Part shown: positions 1-7,646 of the stretch, in pieces
Layout: the number at the start of each line of letters is the position of its first letter
How positions within the stretch are numbered: the first letter of the stretch is position 1
Program-made: the position numbers and the translations under genes
Assembly: GCA_023419605.1 (NCBI GenBank)
Contig: JAEZXR010000061.1
Location: 100,560-164,559, forward strand
Direction: 5' to 3'
DNA from: Bacillota bacterium
GTDB taxonomy: Bacteria > Bacillota > Clostridia > Acetivibrionales > JAEZXR01
Length of the DNA stretch: 64,000 nt
Notes under the pieces: generated by a model
Databases searched by the model: none
What the model was told of the DNA's origin: nothing
What the model saw: only the letters and a program-made list of their open reading frames with translations

Positions 1-308
1 TGAAACGGCTTCATGAGGGGATCGAGGAACTCAAAGGTGTTAAACTCTACAGTAAAAAAGATATGGAAAACAACTCGGGAATCGTTGCAATGAATTTTAC
101 AGAGGCAGACTCTACGGAAGTCAGCTATGTTCTGGATAAAGTATATGGTATCGCCACAAGAGCGGGTCTTCACTGTTCTCCTGTGTCTCACGGAATATTG
201 GGAACGGTGAAATCCGGTATTGTACGTTTTAGTGTGGGCTGCTTTAATACCCTGGAGGAAATCGATAGAACATTGGAAGCACTTCGAGAAATAGCATCAA
301 ATTTATAA
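1..308 (+). CDS. Cysteine desulfurase-like class V aminotransferase, C-terminal fragment (cut by window edge)
   Basis: The reading frame is already open at base 3, with no start in the window, so only about the last 100 residues are present. The segment RAGLHCSPVSHGILGT, followed by VRFSVGCFNTLEEID, matches the small C-terminal domain of PLP-dependent class V aminotransferases of the cysteine desulfurase family. These enzymes remove sulfur from cysteine and pass it on as a persulfide through a cysteine in this HC region. The catalytic PLP lysine lies outside the window. The gene is closed by an intrinsic terminator directly after the stop. A selenocysteine lyase or other SufS/NifS relative is equally possible. 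Confidence 0.85.
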   Translation, partial: KRLHEGIEELKGVKLYSKKDMENNSGIVAMNFTEADSTEVSYVLDKVYGIATRAGLHCSPVSHGILGTVKSGIVRFSVGCFNTLEEIDRTLEALREIASNL

Positions 309-312
309 ATGT

Positions 313-343
313 AAAAAAGGAATCCCAAAAGGATTCCTTTTTT
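313..343 (+). terminator. Intrinsic terminator after the desulfurase-like gene
   Basis: A perfect inverted repeat (AAGGAATCC / GGATTCCTT) with a 5-nt loop is flanked by A6 and T6 runs, so it could work on either strand. Confidence 0.9.
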
Positions 344-465
344 ACATTTATAGCCTTTACAATTAATTATATTTATAGTAGTATTAAATTAATTAATAAA
401 TTATCAAACAAAGTTTAATACATCACGTATAATAAATTGAAATTATTCAAAAAGGAGAATGAATT

Positions 466-633
466 ATGAATCAAAATACTTTAAAAACAATTTTAACAGT
501 GGCAGCGCTGATATTTGTATTTGGAATTGCAATGTCCATACTTAAATGGTTGATCGGACTGCTTCTGCCTATTTCCATCGTAGTTATTGCAGGCTATATC
601 ATCTATAAGTTTGCAAAAAGATCTAAATTTTAA
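466..633 (+). CDS. Small two-helix membrane protein, 55 aa
   Basis: An ATG follows a good Shine-Dalgarno (AAAGGAG, 8 nt upstream) and opens a 55-codon frame ending in TAA. The product is almost entirely hydrophobic, with two likely membrane helices (about residues 8-27 and 29-48) joined by a short KWLIG turn, and a basic tail (KFAKRSKF). It stands alone between a terminator and the LOG-family gene. I do not recognise the family. The ribosome site, length and composition suggest a real membrane microprotein rather than chance coding. Confidence 0.6.
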   Translation: MNQNTLKTILTVAALIFVFGIAMSILKWLIGLLLPISIVVIAGYIIYKFAKRSKF

Positions 634-722
634 AGTGTGAAATTCTTGTATGATTCTGTTTTCTGTGCTAAAATACGGGGAATTATAATAACAGGATAAA
701 ATAAGTGCAGGAGATAGGAGCT

Positions 723-1313
723 ATGAACAAAGTAATTTGCGTATACAGTTCTTCCAGCTGTACCATCGATAAAGTTTATTTTGAGGCAGCGGAAGCACTG
801 GGAAAAGAAATCGCCCTTCGAAGGGATGCCATGATATATGGTGCGGGAATGACCGGACTCATGGGAGCAACGGCCAGTGCCGTCCATAAACATGGCGGAA
901 GGGTGATTGGTGTGATTCCGGAGGCACTGAATGTGAAAGGAATCGTCTATGAAACCTGTGATGAACTGATTGTAACGGAGGGAATGCGGGAAAGAAAAGG
1001 CATTATGGATGCCAGAGCCGATGCCTTTATCGCTTTGCCGGGTGGATATGGAACGTTGGAAGAACTTTTGGAGATTATAACCCTAAAGCAACTCCGGTAC
1101 CATAACAAACCCATTGTGATATTGAACATCCAGGGATTTTATGATAAGCTTCTGGCGCAGTTTGAAGAAATTATTGAGGGTAACTTTGCCAAGGCGGAAT
1201 GCATGGAATTCTACCATGTAACTTCCTCTGTAAAAGAGGCGCTGGATTATATTGATTCCTACGTACCTTTTGAGTCAGAGCTGAAGTGGTTTACAGATGT
1301 AGACAAGAAATAA
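723..1313 (+). CDS. LOG-family protein (TIGR00730 type nucleotide phosphoribohydrolase)
   Basis: The 196-aa product carries the LOG motif PGGYGTLEE near residue 107 and the upstream GMRERKG segment, which together form the nucleotide-binding and catalytic site of the cytokinin-activating 'Lonely guy' family. Characterised members hydrolyse AMP or cytokinin riboside monophosphates to the base and ribose 5-phosphate. In non-plant-associated bacteria the physiological substrate is usually unknown. I chose ATG 723 over the in-frame GTG at 705 because GGAGATAGGAG lies just upstream of it and the conserved MNKVICVYSSSS start follows. The gene is monocistronic and ends in a terminator. Confidence 0.9.
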   Translation: MNKVICVYSSSSCTIDKVYFEAAEALGKEIALRRDAMIYGAGMTGLMGATASAVHKHGGRVIGVIPEALNVKGIVYETCDELIVTEGMRERKGIMDARADAFIALPGGYGTLEELLEIITLKQLRYHNKPIVILNIQGFYDKLLAQFEEIIEGNFAKAECMEFYHVTSSVKEALDYIDSYVPFESELKWFTDVDKK

Positions 1314-1348
1314 GGACAAGTGGCTTTCTACAGCCATTTGTCCTTTCT
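1312..1348. terminator. Intrinsic terminator after the LOG gene
   Basis: Inverted repeat AAGGACAAGTGGC / GCCATTTGTCCTT with an 8-nt loop, followed by a T-rich run. Pairing is nearly perfect apart from one G-T. Confidence 0.8.
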
Positions 1349-1522
1349 TCTATGCTTTTTAAAAATAAAATATCCTATAAGGAGAAGAAGCAGGAGGATA
1401 TCAAACATACCCCCGGGAACATTCTGGTTTATAAACCCGGTAAAGGAATAGATCAGCTTAAAAAGGCTATCAATCAAGGTTATGATAATAGTCACCCCTT
1501 TATTGGATAAATGAGTAGTCAC
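1328..1522 (-). CDS. Possible small membrane protein, 64 aa (uncertain)
   Basis: A minus-strand frame opens at a GTG and encodes a peptide with a hydrophobic segment (FDILLLLLLIGYFIF) followed by a basic tail (KKHRRKDKWL), as in a single-pass or hairpin membrane protein. A TGG-TATAAT extended -10 lies about 12 bp upstream. There is no clear Shine-Dalgarno, the frame runs into the LOG terminator, and I know no family. It may be chance coding. Confidence 0.25.
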   Translation of the reverse strand: MTTHLSNKGVTIIITLIDSLFKLIYSFTGFINQNVPGGMFDILLLLLLIGYFIFKKHRRKDKWL

Positions 1523-1583
1523 TTTATAGTCCTATTATACCAAAACTGAAAATGAAAATACATAAGAATTTTTTAAAATAATC

Positions 1584-1612
1584 TTTACAATACCTTGAGA
1601 GTATGCTATAAT
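1584..1612 (+). promoter_or_regulatory. Sigma-A promoter of tRNA-Pro
   Basis: TTTACA (1584-1589), a 17-bp spacer and TATAAT (1607-1612) sit 14 bp before the tRNA 5' end. Confidence 0.8.
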
Positions 1613-1625
1613 TTGTACTTGTCGG

Positions 1626-1703
1626 CGGGGTATAGCTCAGTTTGGCTAGAGTGCTTGCTTGGGGTGCAAGAGGTCGCGTGTTCAAGTCACGTTACTCCGA
1701 CCA
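1626..1703 (+). tRNA. tRNA-Pro (anticodon GGG)
   Basis: A 78-nt cloverleaf can be drawn. It has a 7-bp acceptor stem (CGGGGTA / TACTCCG), D arm GCTC...GAGT, anticodon stem CTTGC/GCAAG with loop TTGGGGT, T arm GCGTG-TTCAAGT-CACGT, discriminator A and encoded CCA. The loop gives anticodon GGG, which reads proline codons CCC and CCU. It has its own promoter and terminator. Confidence 0.95.
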
Positions 1704-1704
1704 G

Positions 1705-1751
1705 CAAAAGCGGCGGGTTTCAGTAAAATGAAATTCCGCTGCTTTTGTTTT
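1705..1751. terminator. Terminator after tRNA-Pro, shared with the convergent MATE gene
   Basis: CAAAAGCGGCGG pairs with CCGCTGCTTTTG (one G-T) around a 19-nt loop and is followed by a T run. Its position between convergent units suggests bidirectional use. Confidence 0.75.
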
Positions 1752-1788
1752 GACGACAATTTGTGCAAGTGCAGCTCAGGCCGAGTCT

Positions 1789-3150
1789 TTACGCGTGTGC
1801 CACCAGGTTGTTAATCCACTTCTTCGTGACAAATCTTCTGACACCCAGTGTAAACTTAAATACTTCTTCTGCAATGATAAAAGTATAAACCCAGTGAACC
1901 GGAAGCTTCCAAACAAGCCCTCCCAGGAATGCAAGAGGTACGGCAATGAACCAAACGCCTATAGTGTCTATAATCAGGCTGAACTTTGTATCTCCGCCGC
2001 TTCGCAAAACCCCAACGATCATAATCATATTATATATTTTTACGGGCATTGCCAGTGCGATGACAAACAGGACCCTGGCAGCGGCTTCATATACTCCGGA
2101 GGAAACGTTGTATACCGAAAGAATACCTTTTGAACTTAAAATCAGGGCGATACCCATAAAAATTCCGATAAAGGGACCCGTGATTAGAAATTTCTTCGCA
2201 TAATCAAAGGCTTTTCCTTCTTGGCCGGCACCAATCTGATTGCCAACCATCACTGCACAAGCATTCCCCATGCCGACAAAGAGGACCATGGCAAGCCGTT
2301 CAACTGTCGAGGCAATATTGATGGAAGCAACAACGTCGGTACCCATTCTTCCATAGGCTACTGAATACATAGTAACCCCCAGGGACCAGAAGCTTTCATT
2401 CAGAATAACCGGAATAGTGGTGTTAAGAAAGCGTCCCACAAATTCCTTTGAGAGATCCATCATTTCATGCAGTTTGGCAGCAACAGGGTACTGGTTCTTG
2501 TAAATGATAGTGAGCAGCACTGTCACTTCAATGGTTCTGGCAATTACCGTCGCAATAGCCGAGCCTCTTACTCCCAGAGCAGGAAAGCCGAACTTGCCGG
2601 TAATCAGCAGGTAGTTCAAGGCGGTATTGATGAGCAGCGCCATGACGCTGATCCGCATGGGCAATTTTGCCTGTCCAGTACTCCGCAGTACAAAGGAAAA
2701 GGAGAAAGTAACCGCTGTTATCATATAGCTGAGACCCACAATCCGGAGAAATTGGCTTCCCAGCTCGATTACTCGTGCATCTTCGGAAAAGATACGTATC
2801 ACTTGTGAGGGGAGCAGCAGCGAAACACAGGTAAATATAAAAGCAGCAGAAATACTGAGCATCAGACTAAGTCCCAGAACCCTCCGAAGGTTTGGCAGAT
2901 CCCGCTTTCCCCAGTATTGTGAGGTGTAAATAGCGGACCCGCTGACGATACCGAACATCAGCAAGTTCAGGAGAAAGAAAAACTGGTTGGCCAAACCCAC
3001 GGCAGCAATCTCTGTTTCTCCCAGTTGGCCTACCATGACGGTATCCACCATATTCAGGGAAGATGCTACAAGGTTTTGTAAAGCAATGGGTATAGCCAGC
3101 TTGACAAAAGTTTTGAAAAATTCTTTATCGTTAAAAAATGTTTTTATCAT
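1789..3150 (-). CDS. MATE family multidrug/cation antiporter
   Basis: The 453-aa product has the length and twelve-helix hydrophobic pattern of MATE exporters. The family-typical N-terminal phrase SLNMVDTVMVGQLGETEIAAVGLANQ begins near residue 27, and its counterpart comes at the start of the second half, as expected for the two-bundle fold. These proteins use sodium or proton gradients to export cationic drugs and metabolites across the cytoplasmic membrane. The start ATG has AAGGGG upstream. The gene is monocistronic and convergent with tRNA-Pro. The exported substrate cannot be inferred from sequence. Confidence 0.92.
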   Translation of the reverse strand: MIKTFFNDKEFFKTFVKLAIPIALQNLVASSLNMVDTVMVGQLGETEIAAVGLANQFFFLLNLLMFGIVSGSAIYTSQYWGKRDLPNLRRVLGLSLMLSISAAFIFTCVSLLLPSQVIRIFSEDARVIELGSQFLRIVGLSYMITAVTFSFSFVLRSTGQAKLPMRISVMALLINTALNYLLITGKFGFPALGVRGSAIATVIARTIEVTVLLTIIYKNQYPVAAKLHEMMDLSKEFVGRFLNTTIPVILNESFWSLGVTMYSVAYGRMGTDVVASINIASTVERLAMVLFVGMGNACAVMVGNQIGAGQEGKAFDYAKKFLITGPFIGIFMGIALILSSKGILSVYNVSSGVYEAAARVLFVIALAMPVKIYNMIMIVGVLRSGGDTKFSLIIDTIGVWFIAVPLAFLGGLVWKLPVHWVYTFIIAEEVFKFTLGVRRFVTKKWINNLVAHA

Positions 3151-3418
3151 AGTGACCCCTTTAATCAGAAATTGAAAATAATAAGTCGAGCAGGAAGAAA
3201 TACTAGTGCTTGGACCCCACTGATATAATACCAGAACCTATCCAACTCGGCAATATGAAGATGGAACCGTTTCGCCGTATCGTACCAGGCGCAGGTACTA
3301 ATTTCTACGTTGTTTTTGGTATACCGGATCAGAGGGATATATAAAGTTGGTATTTTACCTTTAACAGAGGAAAATATTGTGATATTATTGTTTGTAAAAG
3401 GCTACGGGAGTGATATTT

Positions 3419-4228
3419 ATGAATAAAACCATAGGATTTATCGGTACGGGTAATATGGGTGCCGCCATGATTAAAGGGATCGTTGCAGCAGGGCTTGTGC
3501 CGGCGAAGAATATTTTCGTGCATGATGTGAATACAGACAAATTGAAGGCGCTCCAGGACGAACTGGGAGTTTCACCGCTGGAGACAAACGAAGCGCTGGT
3601 GGAAAAATCCGATGTAGTCCTTCTCGCAGTGAAGCCCAATATGGTAAAGAGTGTTCTGGAAGGCTGCAAGGATCAATTTACAGCCAATAAGATTCTTATT
3701 TCCATTGCCGTGGGGCTGCCCTTAAAACTGTATAGGGGGATTCTGGGACCCGATGTGAAAATTATCAGAGCCATGCCCAATACACCGGCATTGGTGGGAG
3801 AAGGAATGACCATCATTTCTTTCGAAAAGGATGTTACGGAGCAGGAAGAGAAGCTTGTTACCTCTATTCTGGAGTGTACCGGGAAAGTAGAAGTGCTGGA
3901 AGAGCGGTTGATGAATGAGGTGACCGCGGTCACAGGCAGTAGTCCCGCCTATGTTTTCATGTTTATAGAAGCAATGGCGGATGCGGCGGTACAATCGGGA
4001 ATTCCCAGGGCCTTGGCATATAAACTGGCTTCACAGGCTGTTTTGGGGTCTGCCAAAATGGTATTGGAAACCGGTCGACACCCCGGGGAACTGAAAGATC
4101 AGGTTTGCTCTCCTGGGGGAACTACGATCGAAGCGGTGCGTACGTTAGAAAAGCAGGGCTTCCGGTTTGCGGTAATGGATGCAATGAACGAGTGCACAGA
4201 AAAAGCCAGGGAGATTGGCAAAATTTAG
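3419..4228 (+). CDS. proC: Pyrroline-5-carboxylate reductase
   Basis: ProC catalyses the last step of proline synthesis, the NAD(P)H-dependent reduction of pyrroline-5-carboxylate. The 269-aa product starts with the Rossmann motif GFIGTGNMG and contains RAMPNTPALVGEG, the VTAVTGSSPAYVF helix and the C-terminal signature DQVCSPGGTTIEAV, all diagnostic for the family. ATG 3419 is preferred over the in-frame GTG 3410 because GGGAG sits at the right distance from it. The gene is monocistronic. Confidence 0.95.
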   Translation: MNKTIGFIGTGNMGAAMIKGIVAAGLVPAKNIFVHDVNTDKLKALQDELGVSPLETNEALVEKSDVVLLAVKPNMVKSVLEGCKDQFTANKILISIAVGLPLKLYRGILGPDVKIIRAMPNTPALVGEGMTIISFEKDVTEQEEKLVTSILECTGKVEVLEERLMNEVTAVTGSSPAYVFMFIEAMADAAVQSGIPRALAYKLASQAVLGSAKMVLETGRHPGELKDQVCSPGGTTIEAVRTLEKQGFRFAVMDAMNECTEKAREIGKI

Positions 4229-4364
4229 GGGTAATGGATGGTACATAAATCGCGGGAATGCGGTGGTGATGTTCTGCCCTTAATTTCTGCGATGGAATAA
4301 CTAGGAATTATAAGCGTGTAAAGGGAAAGATGCAAAACCCTTTTGCGTTATAATAGGAGAGAAG

Positions 4365-4805
4365 ATGAAGAAGGTAATTATATATACGGATGGTGCTTGT
4401 TCAGGTAACCCTGGAGATGGCGGCTGGGGCGCCGTTTTAAGATATGGAGATGTGGAAAAGGAAGTATCAGGCTTTGAGAAAAACACGACCAACAATAAAA
4501 TGGAGCTGACAGCGGCTATCGCAGCGTTGAATTTACTGAAGCTGCCCTGCGAAGTGGAGCTGTACAGTGACAGCGCCTATCTTATCAACGGGTTCACCAA
4601 GGGCTGGATCTGGGGCTGGAAATCCAATGGCTGGAAGACGGCATCAAAGGATGACGTGAAAAATGTAGAGCTTTGGAAAGAGCTTGACAGGCTGAACCGG
4701 ATGCATAAGATCACTTGGATCAAGGTAAAGGGCCATTCGGATAATGAATACAATAACCGGTGTGATAAATTAGCTACGGGTGAAATTAAAAAGAATAGAG
4801 GGTAA
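4365..4805 (+). CDS. rnhA: Ribonuclease HI
   Basis: RNase HI cleaves the RNA strand of RNA-DNA hybrids. The 146-aa product carries the four carboxylates of the active site: D9 (YTDGAC), E47 (KMELTAA), D69 (YSDSAY) and the C-terminal D in RCDKLA. It also has the basic-protrusion region [11 protein letters not shown] and the [13 protein letters not shown] motif. This is the single-domain bacterial form without an N-terminal hybrid-binding domain. The ATG follows AGGAGAGA. It is only 14 bp from the Nudix gene, so the two are probably cotranscribed. Confidence 0.95.
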   Translation: MKKVIIYTDGACSGNPGDGGWGAVLRYGDVEKEVSGFEKNTTNNKMELTAAIAALNLLKLPCEVELYSDSAYLINGFTKGWIWGWKSNGWKTASKDDVKNVELWKELDRLNRMHKITWIKVKGHSDNEYNNRCDKLATGEIKKNRG

Positions 4806-4819
4806 CAGGAGGTAGAACC

Positions 4820-5365
4820 ATGAATTATGAAGAAAAGACTTTGTCAATACAGCAAATTTATGATGGAAATATTATAAAGGTGGAAAAGCAGACGGTTTCA
4901 CTGCCGGATGGAAAGGAGGCCACCCGGGATATTGTTCTCCACCCCGGGGCATCAGCGGTGATCCCTCTCAACGAAAAGGGTGAATTGTACATGGTGACAC
5001 AGTACAGAAAGCCCATCGAGAAGGTCTCATTGGAAATACCGGCAGGAAAGCTGGACAAAGGAGAGGATCCGGCAGTGTGTGCAAGGCGGGAACTGAAGGA
5101 GGAAACCGGTCTTGAAGCTGGGAAAATGCAGCATCTTGTGAGTGTTCACAGCACCCCCGGTTTCTCTAACGAAGTCCTGCATCTTTACCTGGCAACGGAT
5201 CTTGCGGAGGGAGATGCCTGCGCGGATGAAGGGGAGTTCATTTCCAGTGAGAGAATTCCGGTGGGAAAGCTGGTGGATATGGTTTTAAACCATGAGATTA
5301 CGGATGCGAAAACCATAATTGGAGTGCTTCTGGCAGATAAAATTATAAAAGGCGAAATCAAATAA
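4820..5365 (+). CDS. ADP-ribose pyrophosphatase-like Nudix hydrolase
   Basis: The 181-aa product has a complete Nudix box (G-x5-E-x7-REL-x2-EE-x-G, starting GKLDKGEDP near residue 77). This site binds Mg2+ and cleaves nucleoside diphosphate-X bonds. The preceding MVTQYRKPIEKVSLEIPAG and the overall length match the ADP-ribose pyrophosphatase (NudF/YqkG) group, which recycles ADP-ribose to AMP and ribose 5-phosphate. The start has an AGGAGG site. The first structured repeat of the window starts 8 bp after its stop. Confidence 0.88.
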   Translation: MNYEEKTLSIQQIYDGNIIKVEKQTVSLPDGKEATRDIVLHPGASAVIPLNEKGELYMVTQYRKPIEKVSLEIPAGKLDKGEDPAVCARRELKEETGLEAGKMQHLVSVHSTPGFSNEVLHLYLATDLAEGDACADEGEFISSERIPVGKLVDMVLNHEITDAKTIIGVLLADKIIKGEIK

Positions 5366-5372
5366 GGTGCTG

Positions 5373-5457
5373 TAAAATAATTATCGGATCTTTTTTGCGG
5401 GCCCGTCATTATATCAATGAAGGGTGTAGCAAAATCATAGACTGGGTTATTATTTTA
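5373..5457 (+). repeat. Structured GGGCCC-core element, copy 1
   Basis: A long imperfect hairpin. Outer arms TAAAATAAT (5373-5381) and ATTATTTTA (5449-5457) are complementary. Inside them is the conserved core TTTTTTGCGGGCCC (5391-5404) facing AGGGTGTAGCAAAA (5421-5434), where TTTTGC pairs with GCAAAA and CCC with GGG. A small top hairpin (TCATT/AATGA) closes it. The same core recurs at 12153-12238 and, reversed, at 10383-10567. No ORF is present. It could be a structured RNA or a DNA hairpin repeat. Confidence 0.7.
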
Positions 5458-5468
5458 TAAGCCTAACC

Positions 5469-5529
5469 GGAAAGGGGTTTTATGATCTATGGATATGCGG
5501 ATCGTAGAACCCTTTTTCCATTATCCCTT
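5469..5529 (+). other. Long imperfect hairpin upstream of spoIIM
   Basis: GGAAAGGGGTT (5469-5479) pairs with AACCCTTTTTCC (5518-5529), with further pairing of GATC segments inside. No T run follows directly. It may be part of a composite terminator for the rnhA-nudix unit. Confidence 0.5.
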
Positions 5530-5540
5530 CTACAATTAGT

Positions 5541-5575
5541 TTACAATACATTTTAACGTATTGTAATTTTTTTTA
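5541..5575 (+). terminator. AT-rich hairpin with T run upstream of spoIIM
   Basis: Perfect 9-bp arms TTACAATAC / GTATTGTAA with an 8-nt loop are followed by T8. The low GC of the stem makes it a weak terminator; an operator role is possible. Confidence 0.5.
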
Positions 5576-5592
5576 TCTTTACGGCATAAAAT
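5563..5592 (+). promoter_or_regulatory. Candidate sporulation-sigma promoter of spoIIM
   Basis: CATAAAAT (5585-5592) fits a sigma-E/F/G-type -10, with a weak GTAAT about 17 bp upstream. The downstream TAGTAGGGAATG (5596-5607) is identical to the stretch following the dacF -10. Bacillus spoIIM is sigma-E dependent. Confidence 0.4.
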
Positions 5593-5621
5593 CCTTAGTA
5601 GGGAATGCATCAAAGAGGGGG

Positions 5622-6269
5622 ATGAAGTTGCTGTCAAATATACGCAAGCCACTACTGAGGCATGTGAAAAACAACATAAAGACGTATTTCCTATTAATTC
5701 TCGCATTTGTAATAGGAGTGTCTGCCGGTGCTTTTACTGTAAACGGGCTGAGTTTGGGGCAATCAGAGGAGTTGAAGCATTATGTTCAGGGTTTCATGAG
5801 TTTAATGAATAACCAAAAGATAAACAGCAGTGAACTGCTTAAAATCTCCTTAATGGAAAATGCGAAAATTGTTCTGGCATTATGGATACTGGGGGTCACC
5901 ATTATCGGAGTACCGTTTATATTCATTTTGGTAGGAATCAGAGGATTTATTACAGGATTCAGTTCAGGGTTTATTGTTAGCGCATTGGGAGTAAAAGGGG
6001 TCATATTTACATTCTTCACTATGCTTCCCAAGGAATTGGTTATCATTCCATGCATACTGGCCCTGGCAGTCAGCGGTATAAATTTTTCGCTGGACATCGT
6101 GAAGAAGAGGTCAATAAAGCATATATCCAAAGAAAGTTTAAAGTCCAATTTTTTCTCTTATTGCTTTATTACGCTGTTTTACTTCGGGATAATATTTGGA
6201 GGGATATTACTGGAGGCTTATGTTACACCCCTTTTAGCCAGAATTTTAATTCCATTTATCATAAGTTGA
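5622..6269 (+). CDS. spoIIM: Stage II sporulation protein M
   Basis: SpoIIM is a mother-cell membrane protein that joins SpoIID and SpoIIP in the peptidoglycan-degrading complex needed for engulfment of the forespore. The 215-aa product has a short basic N-terminus, a first membrane helix (about 22-42), a soluble segment, and several further helices including the GVKGVIFTFFTMLPKELVIIP region characteristic of the family. ATG 5622 follows GAGGGGG. The gene is monocistronic under a sporulation-type promoter. No spoIID or spoIIP is present in the window. Confidence 0.92.
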   Translation: MKLLSNIRKPLLRHVKNNIKTYFLLILAFVIGVSAGAFTVNGLSLGQSEELKHYVQGFMSLMNNQKINSSELLKISLMENAKIVLALWILGVTIIGVPFIFILVGIRGFITGFSSGFIVSALGVKGVIFTFFTMLPKELVIIPCILALAVSGINFSLDIVKKRSIKHISKESLKSNFFSYCFITLFYFGIIFGGILLEAYVTPLLARILIPFIIS

Positions 6270-6554
6270 TGTATAAAGCTGGAAAAAATGTAAACACTTA
6301 ATATTGTAAAGAAGAGTTACATAAATTTTTAGCAAAAACTGTTAAATTTGTTTACAAAAACTAGAAAATTTTATATACTTTTATGCATGAGACACTATTT
6401 TGTAGAAAATTAGTGTACCGGCAGCAAATATTACTTTAAATCCTGTACAAAATGTATTACAATCATAGTGGAAAGTTGCTAGGTAATATTTGTTAAAGGT
6501 GGTTGGCTATAAGTTTATATATATTTTATTTTAAAATAAAGGAGTAGTAGGTTA
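6270..6554 (+). other. Intergenic region between spoIIM and xerD
   Basis: About 285 bp of AT-rich DNA with no ORF and no clear terminator. TTTACA near 6352 with TATACT about 20 bp on, and a possible -10 (TTACAAT) near 6460, could be xerD promoters, but neither is well spaced. Nothing else is identified. Confidence 0.4.
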
Positions 6555-7439
6555 ATGGAAGCGTTAGTTCAAAAGTTTATTAATTTCCTGGAGAGGGATA
6601 AGCGGCTATCATTGAACACTCTTCAGTCCTATAGGAGGGACATCGAACAATACATAACATATTTGGAAGGCATAAATTTACATAACATTTCAAATACCAA
6701 TAAGACTACAGTGATAGCCTATCTACTTCATTTGCAAAAAAAGGGAAGAGCAACCTCAACCATCTCAAGAAACCTGGCATCCATCCGGTCTTTCTACCAG
6801 TATGCAGCAAAGAATAAGATACTGGATTTGGATCCGACAGCGGAGCTGGAGTCTCCGAAAGTTGAAAAGAAGCTTCCTCAGATTCTCTCCACCCAGGAGG
6901 TGGAACTTCTTCTGGAACAGCCCAAATGTGTGGATTTAAAAGGGTATAGAGACAAAGCTATGCTTGAATTGCTTTATGCGACAGGCATAAGGGTATCGGA
7001 GCTGATTTCTTTAAACCTTTCGGATGTGAACGCAGAAATGGGCTTTATCAAGTGCAATAAGGGTACCAGAGAAAGAATGATACCCATCGGCTCCATCGCT
7101 GTTAACGCATTACAGGAATATTTGACAAAATCCAGGCCCCTTCTTATTCAAAAGAGCGATGAAAAGGCCCTGTTTGTAAATATTAACGGGAAGCGCCTCA
7201 CTCGACAAGGGTTCTGGAAAATTATCAAACAATATAAGAATCAGGCGAAAATCAACAAGGATATAACGCCTCACACCCTTCGCCATTCCTTTGCAGCGCA
7301 TTTGCTGGAGAACGGAGCGGATCTGAGGTCGATACAGGAAATGCTGGGGCATTCGGATATATCCTCGACCCAGATCTATGCGCAGATTGCTAAAAATAAA
7401 ATTAAAGAGATTTATAAAAAAACGCACCCGAGAGCTTAG
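6555..7439 (+). CDS. xerD: Site-specific tyrosine recombinase XerC/XerD type
   Basis: The 294-aa product has the SAM-like N-terminal domain (LERDKRLSLNTLQSYRRDI) and a C-terminal catalytic domain with ATGIRVSEL (first Arg), HTLRHSFAAHLLENG (His-x-x-Arg), LGHSD (His) and the nucleophile Tyr in TQIYAQ. Xer recombinases resolve chromosome dimers at dif during division. The extreme C-terminus YKKTHPRA resembles XerD. The neighbourhood spoIIM-xerD-deoB-pdp-dacF resembles the Bacillus spoIIM-fur-ripX(xerD)-drm-punA-dacF region, which supports XerD over an integron or phage integrase. Confidence 0.93.
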   Translation: MEALVQKFINFLERDKRLSLNTLQSYRRDIEQYITYLEGINLHNISNTNKTTVIAYLLHLQKKGRATSTISRNLASIRSFYQYAAKNKILDLDPTAELESPKVEKKLPQILSTQEVELLLEQPKCVDLKGYRDKAMLELLYATGIRVSELISLNLSDVNAEMGFIKCNKGTRERMIPIGSIAVNALQEYLTKSRPLLIQKSDEKALFVNINGKRLTRQGFWKIIKQYKNQAKINKDITPHTLRHSFAAHLLENGADLRSIQEMLGHSDISSTQIYAQIAKNKIKEIYKKTHPRA

Positions 7440-7474
7440 AAAATTGAGAATTGAGAATTGAAAATGGATAATTG
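7440..7474 (+). repeat. Short AATTGAGA-type direct repeat
   Basis: Immediately after the xerD stop, ATTGAGAATTGAGAATTGAAAATGG repeats a 7-nt unit (ATTGAGA) about three times. A related stretch (AATTGAGCATTGAAAACTGAATATTGAG) lies just before rny at about 30190-30218. Such strings are seen scattered between genes in some clostridia; I assign no function. Confidence 0.5.
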
Positions 7475-7498
7475 CTTGTAAATCGATACATTACTATT

Positions 7499-7533
7499 AA
7501 AGGCATTCCTCAGGAACGAGGAATGTCTTTTGT
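7499..7533 (+). terminator. Terminator after xerD
   Basis: AAAGGCATTCCTC pairs with GAGGAATGTCTTT (one G-T) around a 6-nt loop, followed by a short T-rich stretch. Confidence 0.75.
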
Positions 7534-7646
7534 TGCCTTAACTATTGCTGTGTAAAAATAGCAGTAATGGGAAGTACTATATTGAAATGAATAAAAGGAA
7601 AAATGGGTAAATATACTTATCAACAAAATAAATGGAGGTACGACTT

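Noticed and set aside
1286..1510. 74-codon plus-strand ORF after the LOG gene
   Set aside because: It overlaps the LOG stop and its terminator and has no ribosome site.
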